NCBI GenBank assembly: GCA_902789795.1
Contig: CADAPM010000004.1
Span: forward strand, 186,001-250,000
Origin: an uncultured Eubacteriales bacterium
GTDB taxonomy: Bacteria > Bacillota > Clostridia > Christensenellales > Aristaeellaceae
Direction: 5' to 3'
Length of the DNA: 64,000 nucleotides
The notes under the pieces were generated by a model. It was given only the letters and a program-made list of their open reading frames with translations. It was not told where the DNA came from and searched no databases. This document shows positions 1 to 8,869 of the stretch, in pieces; the stretch's first letter is position 1; every line of letters begins with the position of its first letter. Position numbers and translations under genes: made by a program.

Positions 1-747
1 GAAAAGTACGGGATCGAGGAAGAGGACTTCCTGAGCGCCGAGATCGAGGCGGTGCCCGCGGACAAGGCGCGGGACTTCGGCCTCGACCGCAGCATGATCC
101 TGGGCTACGGCCACGACGACCGCGTCTGCGCCTACGCCGAGCTGCAGGCGATGCTCTCCCTGCCCGCCGTGCCCAAGTACACCGCCTGCTGCATCCTGAC
201 CGATAAGGAAGAGATCGGCTCCGTCGGCGCTACGGGCATGGAAGCCAAGTTCTTCGAGAACGCCGTCTACGAGCTAATCGCGCTCTGCGGCGGGAACGCC
301 GCCCTGGGCGTGCGCCGCGCGCTGGCCAACAGCCGTATGCTGTCCTGCGACGTGAGCGCCGGCTTCGACCCGATGTTCGCGGAAGCCTTCGAGAAGAAGA
401 ACGCCGCGATGCTCGGCCGGGGAGTGTGCTACAACAAGTTCACCGGCTCCCGCGGCAAGTCCGGCTCCAACGACGCCAACGCCGAGTTCATCGGCCGCGT
501 GCGCGCCTGCATGGATGACGCACAGGTCGCCTGGCAGACCGCGGAGCTGGGCCGGGTGGACCTTGGCGGCGGCGGAACCATCGCCTATATCTGCGCCCTC
601 TACGGCATGGAAGTGATCGACTCCGGCGTGGCGGTGCTCAACATGCACGCGCCCCAGGAGATCATCAGCAAGGCGGACCTGTACGAAGCGATTCGCGCCT
701 ATACGGCCTTCGCCGTGAATATGGGCCCGCGCAGCGACGAGATCTGA
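1..747 (+). CDS. M18 family aminopeptidase, C-terminal part
   Basis: This reading frame is open from base 1, so the 5' part lies outside the window. The visible 248 residues match the C-terminal half of M18 (aspartyl/leucyl aminopeptidase I) zinc exopeptidases, which remove N-terminal residues in the cytoplasm. Family signatures seen are GHDDRVCAYAEL, the metal-site stretch DKEEIGSVGATGM, a glycine-rich GGGGTIAY segment and the terminal NMHAPQE with its metal-ligand histidine. No defect is seen in the visible part. The exact peptide specificity cannot be read from this fragment. Confidence 0.9.
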   Translation, partial: EKYGIEEEDFLSAEIEAVPADKARDFGLDRSMILGYGHDDRVCAYAELQAMLSLPAVPKYTACCILTDKEEIGSVGATGMEAKFFENAVYELIALCGGNAALGVRRALANSRMLSCDVSAGFDPMFAEAFEKKNAAMLGRGVCYNKFTGSRGKSGSNDANAEFIGRVRACMDDAQVAWQTAELGRVDLGGGGTIAYICALYGMEVIDSGVAVLNMHAPQEIISKADLYEAIRAYTAFAVNMGPRSDEI

Positions 748-763
748 TCTCGCCGCTGCCTCA

Positions 764-817
764 CCCCGCAGCTCGACCGGATACCTTCGGGATCTGAGTG
801 ATCACACGGCTGCGGGG
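764..817 (+). promoter_or_regulatory. Structured leader upstream of the vitamin transporter gene
   Basis: The 168 bases between the aminopeptidase and the next gene hold a perfect 9-bp stem (764-772 with 809-817). It encloses a 36-base loop that contains a UUCGG-like tetraloop region. A second stem follows, CATGG/CCATG (841-845 with 866-870), with an inner CCGG-AAA-CCGG hairpin. I could not match this to a known riboswitch consensus. Its place ahead of a transporter-coaX operon makes a cis-regulatory RNA plausible, but it could also include the terminator of the upstream gene. Confidence 0.4.
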
Positions 818-915
818 CGGAGGATACGGCCCCGCGCGAGCATGGACGCGGGCCGGAAACCGGAACCATGCGCACTCGTCAGATATCTTTAAGAATTTGA
901 ACGGAGGACAAGAAC

Positions 916-1533
916 ATGAAAAAAACTCGCAGCAACAAGACCCTGATCCTGACTGAATTTGCCCTGCTGGTGGCGGTGGAGATCGTGATGAGCGTGACCC
1001 CGCTGGGCTATCTCGATCTGCCGTTCCTGTCGGCGTCCCTGCTGAGCATCCCTGTGGCGGTGGGCGCGATCATCCTGGGGCCCTGGGCCAGCACGCTCCT
1101 GGGCCTGGTTTTCGGCCTGACCAGCTTTATCAAGGGCTTTTCCACCACGTCGCCCATGACCATCGCCATGTATTCGGCCAGCCTGCCCGCCTCCTTCGTG
1201 GTGGCGGTGATCGGGCGGGTGCTCATGGGCCTGTGCACAGGCCTGATCGTCCAGGGCGTGCGCAAGCTGAAGCCCGGCAAGACCATCCTGGACAACATCG
1301 CCGGTAGTCTGGCCGCGCCGCTGCTGAACACGGCCTTCTTTATGGGTCTGCTGATGCTGTTTTTCTATCATTCCGAGTATGTCCAGAACATCGCCGCGAC
1401 GACGGGCATCAGCAACCCCCTGCTGTTGATCGGTGCCATGGTCGGTACCCAGGCATTGATCGAAGCCGTCGCCTGTGGTATCATATCCACGGCTGTCAGC
1501 AAAGCGCTGCAGGCCGCGCTGCATCTGGAATAA
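916..1533 (+). CDS. ECF transporter S component, probably pantothenate-specific
   Basis: A 205-residue, very hydrophobic protein with about six membrane segments. It has the size and topology of substrate-capture (S) components of energy-coupling factor transporters, which pair with a shared EcfT/EcfA module encoded elsewhere. It begins MKKTRSNKTLILTEFAL, after GGAGGACAAGAAC. The type III pantothenate kinase gene starts 25 bases downstream, so a PanT-like pantothenate uptake role is the best inference. Substrate assignment rests on context only, and another vitamin is possible. Confidence 0.75.
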   Translation: MKKTRSNKTLILTEFALLVAVEIVMSVTPLGYLDLPFLSASLLSIPVAVGAIILGPWASTLLGLVFGLTSFIKGFSTTSPMTIAMYSASLPASFVVAVIGRVLMGLCTGLIVQGVRKLKPGKTILDNIAGSLAAPLLNTAFFMGLLMLFFYHSEYVQNIAATTGISNPLLLIGAMVGTQALIEAVACGIISTAVSKALQAALHLE

Positions 1534-1558
1534 TCATGTGACGACAAGGAGTTCTGCT

Positions 1559-2341
1559 ATGATCCTGACCATGGATATCGGCAACACCAATATCAAGATC
1601 GGACTGTTCGACGGCACGAAACTGACCCAGTACTGGCGTTTGGCCTCCAAGCGCACCTACACCTCCGACGAGCTGGGCGTCCTGATGACCACCCTGTTCC
1701 ACAGCCGGAATGTGGATATGGGGCAGGTCAAGGGCATCATGCTGAGCAGCGTGGTGCCGACCATCAACTACACGGTCGAGCATATGTGCCGCGACTATTT
1801 CAACGTGGAGCCGGCATTCGTGGCCCCGGGCATCAAAACAGGCATCGATATCAAGTATGAAAACCCGCGCGAGCTGGGCAGCGACCGTATCTGCAACGCG
1901 GTGGCCACCTATACCGAGTACGGCGGGAACACGATCTTCATCGATTTCGGGACCGCCACCACCTTCGGCGTCCTGGACGCGGGCGGCGCTTTCCTGGGCG
2001 GCTGCATCTGCCCCGGCCTGCGCCTGGCCAGCGACGCGCTGGTCAGCGGCACGGCCAAGCTGCCGCACTTCGAGCTGGTGCATCCCGAGCACGTGATCGG
2101 CAAAAACACCATCGCGAACATGCAGTCCGGCATCTTTTACGGCTATGTGGGCCAGGTCAATTACCTGATCAGCCGCATCCGGGCCGAGATGGGCTGCCCC
2201 AACGCGCAGGTCATTGCTACGGGCGGCTTTGCCAAGCTGATCGCCGATGAATCGAAAATGATCACCCGTTTTGACGGCCTGCTGACGCTGAAGGGCCTGC
2301 TGACGATCTATAACAAGAACTTCGGGGGAAACGACGAATGA
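1559..2341 (+). CDS. coaX: Type III pantothenate kinase
   Basis: Phosphorylates pantothenate, the first committed step of coenzyme A synthesis. The ATG at 1559 follows AAGGAG at a normal distance, giving 260 residues, the usual CoaX length. An upstream in-frame ATG at 1475 lies inside the transporter gene and lacks a site. Visible family motifs are the N-terminal phosphate loop DIGNTNIKIG, the IDFGTATTF segment around the catalytic aspartate region, and PGLRLASDAL. It overlaps the next gene by four bases (ATGA), so translation is probably coupled. Together with the upstream S component it forms a pantothenate uptake-and-activation unit. Confidence 0.93.
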   Translation: MILTMDIGNTNIKIGLFDGTKLTQYWRLASKRTYTSDELGVLMTTLFHSRNVDMGQVKGIMLSSVVPTINYTVEHMCRDYFNVEPAFVAPGIKTGIDIKYENPRELGSDRICNAVATYTEYGGNTIFIDFGTATTFGVLDAGGAFLGGCICPGLRLASDALVSGTAKLPHFELVHPEHVIGKNTIANMQSGIFYGYVGQVNYLISRIRAEMGCPNAQVIATGGFAKLIADESKMITRFDGLLTLKGLLTIYNKNFGGNDE

Positions 2342-3624
2342 AGACCATCCATATCGGCCTGCTGGGCTGCGGCAATATCGGCAGCGGCGTCACCAAGCTG
2401 CTGGGCGAAATGTCCGCCTCCATCCGGGAAAGCTATCAGTACGAGCTGGTGCTCAAGTCGATCCTGGTGCGGGACCTGACCAAACAGCGCCCTGAGTATG
2501 TGGATACGGCCCTCCTGACCGCGGACAAGGACAAGGTGCTCCGGGATCCGGAGATCTGCTACGTGGTCGAATGCCTGGGCGGCGAGCACCCCTCCACCGA
2601 ATGGATGTGCGAGGCGCTGCGGGCGGGCAAGCACGTGATCACGGCCAACAAGATGGCCCTGGCGCTCCACTGGCGCGAGCTGCACGAGGCCTCCGAGGCC
2701 GGGCACGCGACCTTGTATTACGAGGCCGCGGTGGGCGGGGCCATGCCCATCATCAAGATCCTGAACGACTCCCTGCAGGCCAACCGCATCGACAAGCTGA
2801 CGGCCATCATCAACGGGACCACCAACTATCTGCTGACCCGGATGACGGATGAGGGGCTGGATTACCTGGACGTGCTGAAGGATGCCCAGGCCCTGGGCCT
2901 GGCTGAGCCGGACCCCACCGCCGATGTGGAGGGCGAGGACGCTATGTACAAGCTGTCCATCCTGGCCTCCCTGGCGTTCCATCAGCACCTGCCCGTCAGC
3001 GCCATCGAGCGCGAGGGCGTGACCCATATCACCCAGGATGACATCCGCAACGCCCGGGAGCTGGGCTACCACATCAAGCTGCTGGCCCACGCCACCAATA
3101 CGGCGGAAGGCATGGACGCCTACGTGTCGCCCATGCTGGTGCCCATCATGCACCCGCTGAGCAGCGTCAACGGCGCTTTCAACGCGGTGTTCCTGCACGG
3201 CCACGCCTGCGGCGACATGATGATTTATGGCCGCGGCGCGGGCAGCGCGCCGACCGCCGGGGCCATGGTGAGCGACCTGATCAACGCCATCCTGCAGACC
3301 GCGGATGACCAGTCGCCCCAGAAGCTGGCCCGGGAGAACGAGGACCCCGTGCCGATGATGAGCGACCGCGTCAGCGCTTTCTATATCCGGCTCTCGGCCC
3401 AGGACGCCACCGGCGTGCTGGCGCACGTGGCCGCCTCCCTGTCCAGCCACCAGATCGGCGTCAAGGCGCTGCTGCAGCCGGTGGAGCGGGCGAAGGAAGG
3501 GGCGCAGATCACGATCCTGACCCATCCCGCCAGCGAAAAGAGCGTCCGGGCCGCCATCGCCGCCTTCGATAAGGAACTGGTCAGGGTGATGAACGTCCTG
3601 CGGGTGGAGGCACCTGTAGTATGA
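2338..3624 (+). CDS. hom: Homoserine dehydrogenase with ACT domain
   Basis: Reduces aspartate semialdehyde to homoserine in the threonine/methionine branch of aspartate metabolism. The 428-residue protein has an N-terminal nucleotide-binding fold (GLLGCGNIGSGV), a central catalytic domain with the hallmark NGTTNYLLTRM and the downstream A-DPTADVEG segment, and a C-terminal ACT domain (about residues 345-425) expected to bind threonine for feedback control. The start overlaps the coaX stop by four bases. Its stop in turn overlaps the ATG of a tiny membrane peptide gene, so four reading frames run without gaps. Confidence 0.95.
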   Translation: MKTIHIGLLGCGNIGSGVTKLLGEMSASIRESYQYELVLKSILVRDLTKQRPEYVDTALLTADKDKVLRDPEICYVVECLGGEHPSTEWMCEALRAGKHVITANKMALALHWRELHEASEAGHATLYYEAAVGGAMPIIKILNDSLQANRIDKLTAIINGTTNYLLTRMTDEGLDYLDVLKDAQALGLAEPDPTADVEGEDAMYKLSILASLAFHQHLPVSAIEREGVTHITQDDIRNARELGYHIKLLAHATNTAEGMDAYVSPMLVPIMHPLSSVNGAFNAVFLHGHACGDMMIYGRGAGSAPTAGAMVSDLINAILQTADDQSPQKLARENEDPVPMMSDRVSAFYIRLSAQDATGVLAHVAASLSSHQIGVKALLQPVERAKEGAQITILTHPASEKSVRAAIAAFDKELVRVMNVLRVEAPVV

Positions 3625-3719
3625 AGCGTCCCCTGTCCGCCGGCAGCATCCTGTTCCTGATCGTCACCGCGCTGGTGATCCTGGGGCTCATCATTCTGCT
3701 GCCGAGAATGATCGCATGA
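3621..3719 (+). CDS. 32-residue single-pass membrane peptide
   Basis: A short frame begins at the ATGA that ends hom and reads MKRPLSAGSILFLIV, followed by a leucine/isoleucine-rich stretch that ends PRMIA. Residues 8-28 are long and hydrophobic enough for one membrane helix, flanked by positive residues. I do not recognise it. Support for it being real is the stop/start overlap identical to the preceding coaX-hom junction and the clean membrane helix. Against it is the short length. A heptamer-repeat element begins four bases after its stop. Confidence 0.5.
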   Translation: MKRPLSAGSILFLIVTALVILGLIILLPRMIA

Positions 3720-3723
3720 ATCA

Positions 3724-3909
3724 AGAGTGAAGTGTGAAGAGTGGAGAGTGGAGTTCAGGAAGAAACCTCTCCGCTTTGCTCCGGAGGTTTCTTTTAATCA
3801 AAGAAATCGCGAAGCGATTTCAACCGCAACTCCACACTTCACACTTCACACTTCACACTTCACTCTTCACTCTCCACACTCCACTCTCCACACTCCACTC
3901 TCCACACTA
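3724..3909. repeat. Heptamer-armed inverted repeat element, family 1, copy A
   Basis: The left arm (3724-3755) is a run of degenerate 7-mers of type AGAGTGA/AGAGTGG. The right arm (about 3829-3909) is the inverted complement (CACTTCA/CACTCTC) and is more than twice as long. The core has one hairpin AAACCTC...GAGGTTT (about 3763-3794) and one GAAATCGC-GAA-GCGATTTC. The core shares GAAGAAAC and TCCGCTTTGCTCCGGAG with the copies near 55.2 and 56.6 kb. It fills the gap between two convergent genes and encodes nothing. Confidence 0.85.
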
Positions 3910-3935
3910 AAAAACCCCGGGCCTTTCGGCCCGGG
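3909..3935 (-). terminator. Rho-independent terminator of sigH
   Basis: An 8-bp GC stem (3916-3923 with 3928-3935, loop TTTC) is followed on the minus strand by six T residues (3909-3914 on plus are A). It lies eight bases past the sigH stop. Confidence 0.85.
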
Positions 3936-3942
3936 ATTTTTC

Positions 3943-4575
3943 TCATTGTTCGTCGTCTTCCAGCATCTTCATCAGCTTGCGCTTGACGCGCTGCAGGGCG
4001 TTGTCGATGGATTTGACGTGCCGCCCCAGCATCTCCGCGATCTCCTGGTAGCTCTTTCCGTTCAGGAAGGCGGCCAGCACCTGCTGTTCCAAGGGGGAGA
4101 GGGTGGTGGAGATCTCGTTCTGGATGCGCTCCAGCTCCTCCTGGCTGATGAACAGGTCCTCCGGGTTCGTGACCCGGCCCTCGATGACATCCAGCAGGGT
4201 GCGGTCCGACTCCTCGTCGTAGAGGGGCTTGTTCAGGGACACGTAGCTGTTCAGCGGGAAGTGCTTCTGCCGGGTGGCGGTTTTGATGGCGGTGATGATC
4301 TGGCGTTTGACACACAGCTCCGCGAAGGCGCGGAAAGAAGACAGGCGGGTGGGCTTGAAATCCCGGATGGCCTTGAACAGGCCGATCATCCCCTCCTGCA
4401 CGATGTCCTCGTGGTCCGCTCCGATCAGGAAATAGCTGCGGGCCTTGGAGCGGACGAAGTTCTTGTACTTATCCAACAGATAAGTGAGGGCTTCGTCATC
4501 ATTGCTCTGGGCCAGGGCTACGATCTCTTCGTCCGAGAGTTGATCGAACCGGTCGTCGTTGCGTGTCTCTTCCAT
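3943..4575 (-). CDS. sigH: Sporulation sigma factor SigH
   Basis: RNA polymerase sigma factor of the sigma-70 superfamily, 210 residues, the usual size of SigH/Spo0H, which directs transition-state and early sporulation genes. Region 2 is clear (DEEIVALAQSNDDEAL, GADHEDIVQEGMIGLFKA). Region 4 holds the helix-turn-helix GKSYQEIAEMLGRHVKSID. The order mrnC-thyX-rlmB-sigH upstream of it is the arrangement commonly found in Clostridia and Bacilli, which supports the identification over an ECF factor. A strong terminator follows directly. Confidence 0.92.
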   Translation of the reverse strand: MEETRNDDRFDQLSDEEIVALAQSNDDEALTYLLDKYKNFVRSKARSYFLIGADHEDIVQEGMIGLFKAIRDFKPTRLSSFRAFAELCVKRQIITAIKTATRQKHFPLNSYVSLNKPLYDEESDRTLLDVIEGRVTNPEDLFISQEELERIQNEISTTLSPLEQQVLAAFLNGKSYQEIAEMLGRHVKSIDNALQRVKRKLMKMLEDDEQ

Positions 4576-4611
4576 AAAACTCCGTATAGTGCTTCATCCA
4601 GCTGGATGTTA

Positions 4612-5706
4612 TTATTGATTGGCAAACGCCGCGTGATACATCAGGATGCCAGCGGCGACGGAGGCGTTCAGCGAATCCACCGCGCCAAGCAGGGGCAGCT
4701 TCACGCAGAAGTCTGCGTTCTCCAGCACCAGGCGGGAGATGCCCTCGCCCTCGGAGCCGATGACCAGGGCCATGGGCTTTTCAAGCTTCAGGGTGCGGTA
4801 GTCCTCGCCGGACATATCCGCCGCGTAGATCCACAGGCCTTCCTTCTTGAGCCTGCGCAGGGTCTGGGTCAGGTTGGTGACCCGGGCCACCTTCACGGTC
4901 TCCACCGCGCCGGCGCTGGCCTTGACCGCCGCGGGGGTCAGCCCCACGGAGCGGCGCAGGGGCACGATCACGCCGTGGGCCCCGGCACAGGAGGCGGTAC
5001 GGATGATAGCGCCCAGGTTGTGGGGGTCGGTGATGCCATCCAGCACCACGATGAAGGGCTGCTCGTTCTTTTCCCGGGCCGCGGCGAGGATGTCATCCAC
5101 CTCGGCGTACTTATAGGCGGAAGCATAGGCCAGGATGCCCTGGTGATGGGGCGTGATCTCATCCAGGCGGGAACGTTCCACCACCTGGACCGGGATGCCG
5201 CGCTCCCGCGCCATGGCCACGATCTCCCGGGCAGAGCCGGACAGGTCGCCCTTGGCCACCAGCATTTTCTCGATGTCGCGGTCTGCCTTCAGGGCTTCGC
5301 GGATGGGATTGCGGCCGGAGAGCAGGTTTTCCGGCTCCTTGGCATAGGGGGTATCAAAGCCCGGATGCGGCGTTTCGGCCGGCTTGCGGGGACGGGGCGG
5401 CGGGGGCATGTCCGCAGGCTTGCGGCTGCGGGGCGCTTGGGCGTCCTTCTGGAAGGCGGGGCGGTCCTGATGGAAGCCCTGTCCGCGGCGCGGCGCGTCG
5501 TTCTTCTGGAAGCTGCGGCCGCCGCGGCTGCCGGGCTTGGAATTGTCGCCAAAGCGGCGGTCATCCTTCTGACCGTTCCGGGAATAGGTCTCGCGCTCCT
5601 CGTCGCTGTTATGATGGCCGCGCTTCTGTCCGCGGGGGCGTTCCTCGTCCCAGGTGAGCTTGGCGTTGCGGCCTGATTTCTTCTGAAAATCCTGATAATA
5701 GGGCAT
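4612..5706 (-). CDS. rlmB: 23S rRNA 2'-O-methyltransferase RlmB, TrmH/SpoU family
   Basis: Methylates a guanosine ribose in the peptidyl transferase centre of 23S rRNA using S-adenosylmethionine. The catalytic part (about residues 120-364) has the SpoU substrate-binding domain (NLLSGRNPIREAL) and the knotted methyltransferase domain with DPHNLGAIIRTA, a VIGSEGEGIS loop and VDSLNASVAAGILMY. The first 115 residues are an Arg/Lys/Pro/Asp-rich, probably disordered extension that makes the protein about 110 residues longer than common homologues. It could add RNA affinity. The gene lies 36 bases upstream of sigH. Confidence 0.92.
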   Translation of the reverse strand: MPYYQDFQKKSGRNAKLTWDEERPRGQKRGHHNSDEERETYSRNGQKDDRRFGDNSKPGSRGGRSFQKNDAPRRGQGFHQDRPAFQKDAQAPRSRKPADMPPPPRPRKPAETPHPGFDTPYAKEPENLLSGRNPIREALKADRDIEKMLVAKGDLSGSAREIVAMARERGIPVQVVERSRLDEITPHHQGILAYASAYKYAEVDDILAAAREKNEQPFIVVLDGITDPHNLGAIIRTASCAGAHGVIVPLRRSVGLTPAAVKASAGAVETVKVARVTNLTQTLRRLKKEGLWIYAADMSGEDYRTLKLEKPMALVIGSEGEGISRLVLENADFCVKLPLLGAVDSLNASVAAGILMYHAAFANQ

Positions 5707-5734
5707 GATGGGTTACTCCTTGAATTGATATGGA

Positions 5735-6478
5735 TTATTCCGGTTTCCGGGCGGCTTCTTGGGCCAGCTGCGCGTAATGAGCCTTGACCTCGGCGGCTTT
5801 GCCGCAGCTGCGGCTGCCTTCCGGGCACGCGCCGCGCACGCAGCCGGGGCCCGCGTTTTCAAAAATGGCCGGGGCGATGGGCAGCACCAGCCGGTACATC
5901 TGCTCCGCCAGGGTGCGGATCTCCCACTGGGCGCGGTTGCAGCAGCGCAGGGAGAAGAAGTGGATCAGCTCCCGGGCGTTCATGGTCATGGTCAGGCGGG
6001 TGGCACAGGCGTTGGGGAGCACGAAGCGCGCATCCTCGTTGGCGCTGCGGTCGCCGTCAAAGGCGTCCTGCCACTCGCGGTACCAGTCGGCCATCTGGGC
6101 CATCTGGGCTTCAAACTTCGCTTCGGCCTCGGGGCCCAGCTCCGCGATGCGCGGAGGAATCACGTAGTCGAAGCCCTTGCTCAGCGACACGTAGCGCTGG
6201 GACTGGACACTGAAGGACGCGATGCGGTGGCGGGTGAGCTGGGCCAGCAGGGCGCGGCTCACGTCGGATACGTAAAAAGTGAAGCTGGCGTGTTCCAGCA
6301 CGGACTGGTGGCCGGAACGGATGACCCCGCGCAGGAAATCCGCCTGGTCCGTCTTGGCCTTGGCCAGCAGCTCGTCCAGCGGCAGGGCGGAATAGCAGGT
6401 CCGCGCCGCCAGGGCGCAGACGTTGACGGGGTCGGGGGTATAAGTAATCAACGCCGCTTTGGGCGATAGGATGTTCAT
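5735..6478 (-). CDS. thyX: Flavin-dependent thymidylate synthase
   Basis: Makes dTMP from dUMP with FAD, NADPH and methylene-tetrahydrofolate. The 247-residue protein shows the diagnostic ThyX motif in RHRIASFSVQSQRY, and the second conserved block NARELIHFFSLRCCNRAQWEI. It overlaps the mrnC stop by four bases and precedes rlmB by 28 bases, so the four genes to sigH look like one operon. The tail after about residue 210 is cysteine-rich (GPGCVRGACPEG), as in clostridial relatives. Confidence 0.95.
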   Translation of the reverse strand: MNILSPKAALITYTPDPVNVCALAARTCYSALPLDELLAKAKTDQADFLRGVIRSGHQSVLEHASFTFYVSDVSRALLAQLTRHRIASFSVQSQRYVSLSKGFDYVIPPRIAELGPEAEAKFEAQMAQMADWYREWQDAFDGDRSANEDARFVLPNACATRLTMTMNARELIHFFSLRCCNRAQWEIRTLAEQMYRLVLPIAPAIFENAGPGCVRGACPEGSRSCGKAAEVKAHYAQLAQEAARKPE

Positions 6479-6879
6479 AGCAGGTCCTCCATCGCTGCCT
6501 GGAGCAGCTCTGTCAGGCGGTCAAACCGGCCGGTCAGGTACAGGCTGCCCAGCAGCGTCTCGAATGCGGTGGAATGGCCGTAGACGCTGTGCGCCACTCC
6601 CGGCGGGGCCGCATGGTGCGCCTTCGCGTTTTTCCCGCGGCGCACGAGCGCGGCTTCTTCTTCCGTCAGCAGGGGGCGGATGCGCTCCAGGGCCTCCGCC
6701 TGGGCCTGGGCGTTCACGAGGGCCGTGGCCCGGCGGTGCATCTCATGCACGCTGTAGCCGCGCTTCACCAGGCGTTCGCGCACGTACAGGTCACACACGG
6801 TGTCCCCGAGGTAGGCCAGCTCCAGCACACCCAGCTGGCGGGCCGCCGCGTCGCTGACGGGCGTATTGATCTCTCCCAT
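6475..6879 (-). CDS. mrnC: Mini-ribonuclease III
   Basis: A 134-residue protein that is only the RNase III catalytic domain without a double-stranded RNA-binding domain, as in Mini-III, which matures the ends of 23S rRNA. The signature ELAYLGDTVCDLYVRERL contains the acidic active-site residue, and ST-AFETLLGSLYLTGR is the second conserved block. The start abuts the stop of the AraC-type regulator with no gap. In many relatives cysS occupies the upstream position; here it does not. Confidence 0.9.
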   Translation of the reverse strand: MGEINTPVSDAAARQLGVLELAYLGDTVCDLYVRERLVKRGYSVHEMHRRATALVNAQAQAEALERIRPLLTEEEAALVRRGKNAKAHHAAPPGVAHSVYGHSTAFETLLGSLYLTGRFDRLTELLQAAMEDLL

Positions 6880-7752
6880 TTACTTGGAAGCGGTCTTGCT
6901 GTAGGAAGAGGGGCTCATGCCCACGATGTTCTTGAAGGTCTTGGAGAAGTGGTAGGGGTCGTTCATCCCGACTTCCACGCCCGCCTGACGGACGGAATAG
7001 CCTTCCTTCAGCAGGGTCTTGGCGCGCTCCATCTTGCAGTAGAGCTGGTAGCTCTGGGGCGGCATGCCCACTTCGGAAACGAAGCGTTTGCGGAAGGTCT
7101 CCACCGGCATGCGGGACAGGGCGGCCATTTCCGCCAGGGAGAAGCTGTCCTTGTACTGGTTCTTGCGCATGGCGTCCACGACCTTGGCGATCTCGTGGCT
7201 CAGCACCGCGTCCATGGCGACGGGCTGGCCGGAATGGGAGGCCAGCATGGCCCACAAAAGCTGCTGCAGCTGGGCGCTGGAGGCGTCCTGCGCCACGGAT
7301 ACGCGCACCGTGGCCTGCACGATGTGCCGCGCCAGGTTCAGCTGGGAGGGCAGGGAGCCCTGCTTCATGATCCGGTGCGGGAGCGCGCCCATGCGCTGCA
7401 GGAACGCGCCGGCCAGGGTGCCGCCCACCATCATCCACAGAACGCGGGCTTCCTGGGTCACGTGCAGCTGCACGCCCTCGGTCCAGGCGGGCAGCATGCA
7501 GCAATCGCCGGCCTTCAGAATAAAATCGGTATCCGCGCCGGTCAGCTGCAGCACGCCGTTTTCCAGCGCCAGCCACACCCAATCCTCGGTCGCGGCCAGG
7601 TGATAATCGGTCGTTTCCAGCATGGCGGTGCCGGAGGCGGTAATGTATACGCCTGAGGCGCTGGCCAGGGCGTCGGGCTGGTGTTTGCCTTCCGCCAGGA
7701 CGGCCGGCGCGACGTTGCGCTCAGAGGTGACGAACAATAAAGAATCACTCAT
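6880..7752 (-). CDS. AraC-family transcriptional regulator
   Basis: A 290-residue DNA-binding regulator. The C-terminal hundred residues form the AraC double helix-turn-helix, with FSLAEMAALSRMPVETFRKRF as the first unit and the signature GMNDPYHFSKTFKNIVGMSPSSY as the second. The N-terminal part is compatible with a cupin-like effector domain (residues about 15-105) but no ligand can be read. It is divergent from the MoxR operon, with a shared 160-base control region, so control of that operon is possible. The stop touches the mrnC start, so it may also be cotranscribed with mrnC-thyX-rlmB-sigH. Confidence 0.88.
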   Translation of the reverse strand: MSDSLLFVTSERNVAPAVLAEGKHQPDALASASGVYITASGTAMLETTDYHLAATEDWVWLALENGVLQLTGADTDFILKAGDCCMLPAWTEGVQLHVTQEARVLWMMVGGTLAGAFLQRMGALPHRIMKQGSLPSQLNLARHIVQATVRVSVAQDASSAQLQQLLWAMLASHSGQPVAMDAVLSHEIAKVVDAMRKNQYKDSFSLAEMAALSRMPVETFRKRFVSEVGMPPQSYQLYCKMERAKTLLKEGYSVRQAGVEVGMNDPYHFSKTFKNIVGMSPSSYSKTASK

Positions 7753-7783
7753 AGCTTAGACCCTCCAATCAGTCTTCATGCAT

Positions 7784-7812
7784 ATTTTACATGCCAGATT
7801 ATACAATGTCAA
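7784..7812 (-). promoter_or_regulatory. Promoter of the AraC-type regulator
   Basis: On the minus strand TTGACA (7807-7812 on plus) lies 17 bases from TAAAAT (7784-7789). A second, overlapping TATAAT with a TTGAAG -35 box lies just upstream, so the exact promoter is uncertain. Confidence 0.55.
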
Positions 7813-7863
7813 TAACTTTCTTCAAATTTTACCGTTTTATACAAAGCATTTTTGGACGGCAAA

Positions 7864-7872
7864 TGCTATAAT
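7864..7872 (+). promoter_or_regulatory. Extended -10 promoter of the MoxR operon
   Basis: TGCTATAAT is an extended -10 box. No good -35 box is seen. It also shows that ATG/TTG codons at 7852-7876 cannot be the translation start, which supports the GTG at 7921. Confidence 0.6.
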
Positions 7873-7920
7873 GAGATGCCTAAAACTGTTGTAACATCAA
7901 CGCTTGCGAGGAGGATCGCC

Positions 7921-8868
<948 letters not shown>

Positions 8869-8869
8869 T

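Noticed and set aside
764-870. Known riboswitch (cobalamin, tetrahydrofolate, ZTP or preQ1 class) before the ECF gene
   Set aside because: The conserved cores I remember for these classes are not present; only unassigned stems can be claimed.
3727-5676. Long plus-strand open frame of 649 codons opposite sigH and rlmB
   Set aside because: It runs antisense to two well recognised genes, starts within a repeat array, and its translation is His/Gly/Gln-rich without any domain, as expected from a GC-rich shadow frame.
7795-7812. TTGACA next to TATAAT on the minus strand upstream of the AraC-type gene
   Set aside because: The boxes are only three bases apart and cannot form one promoter; each pairs better with another element at normal distance.
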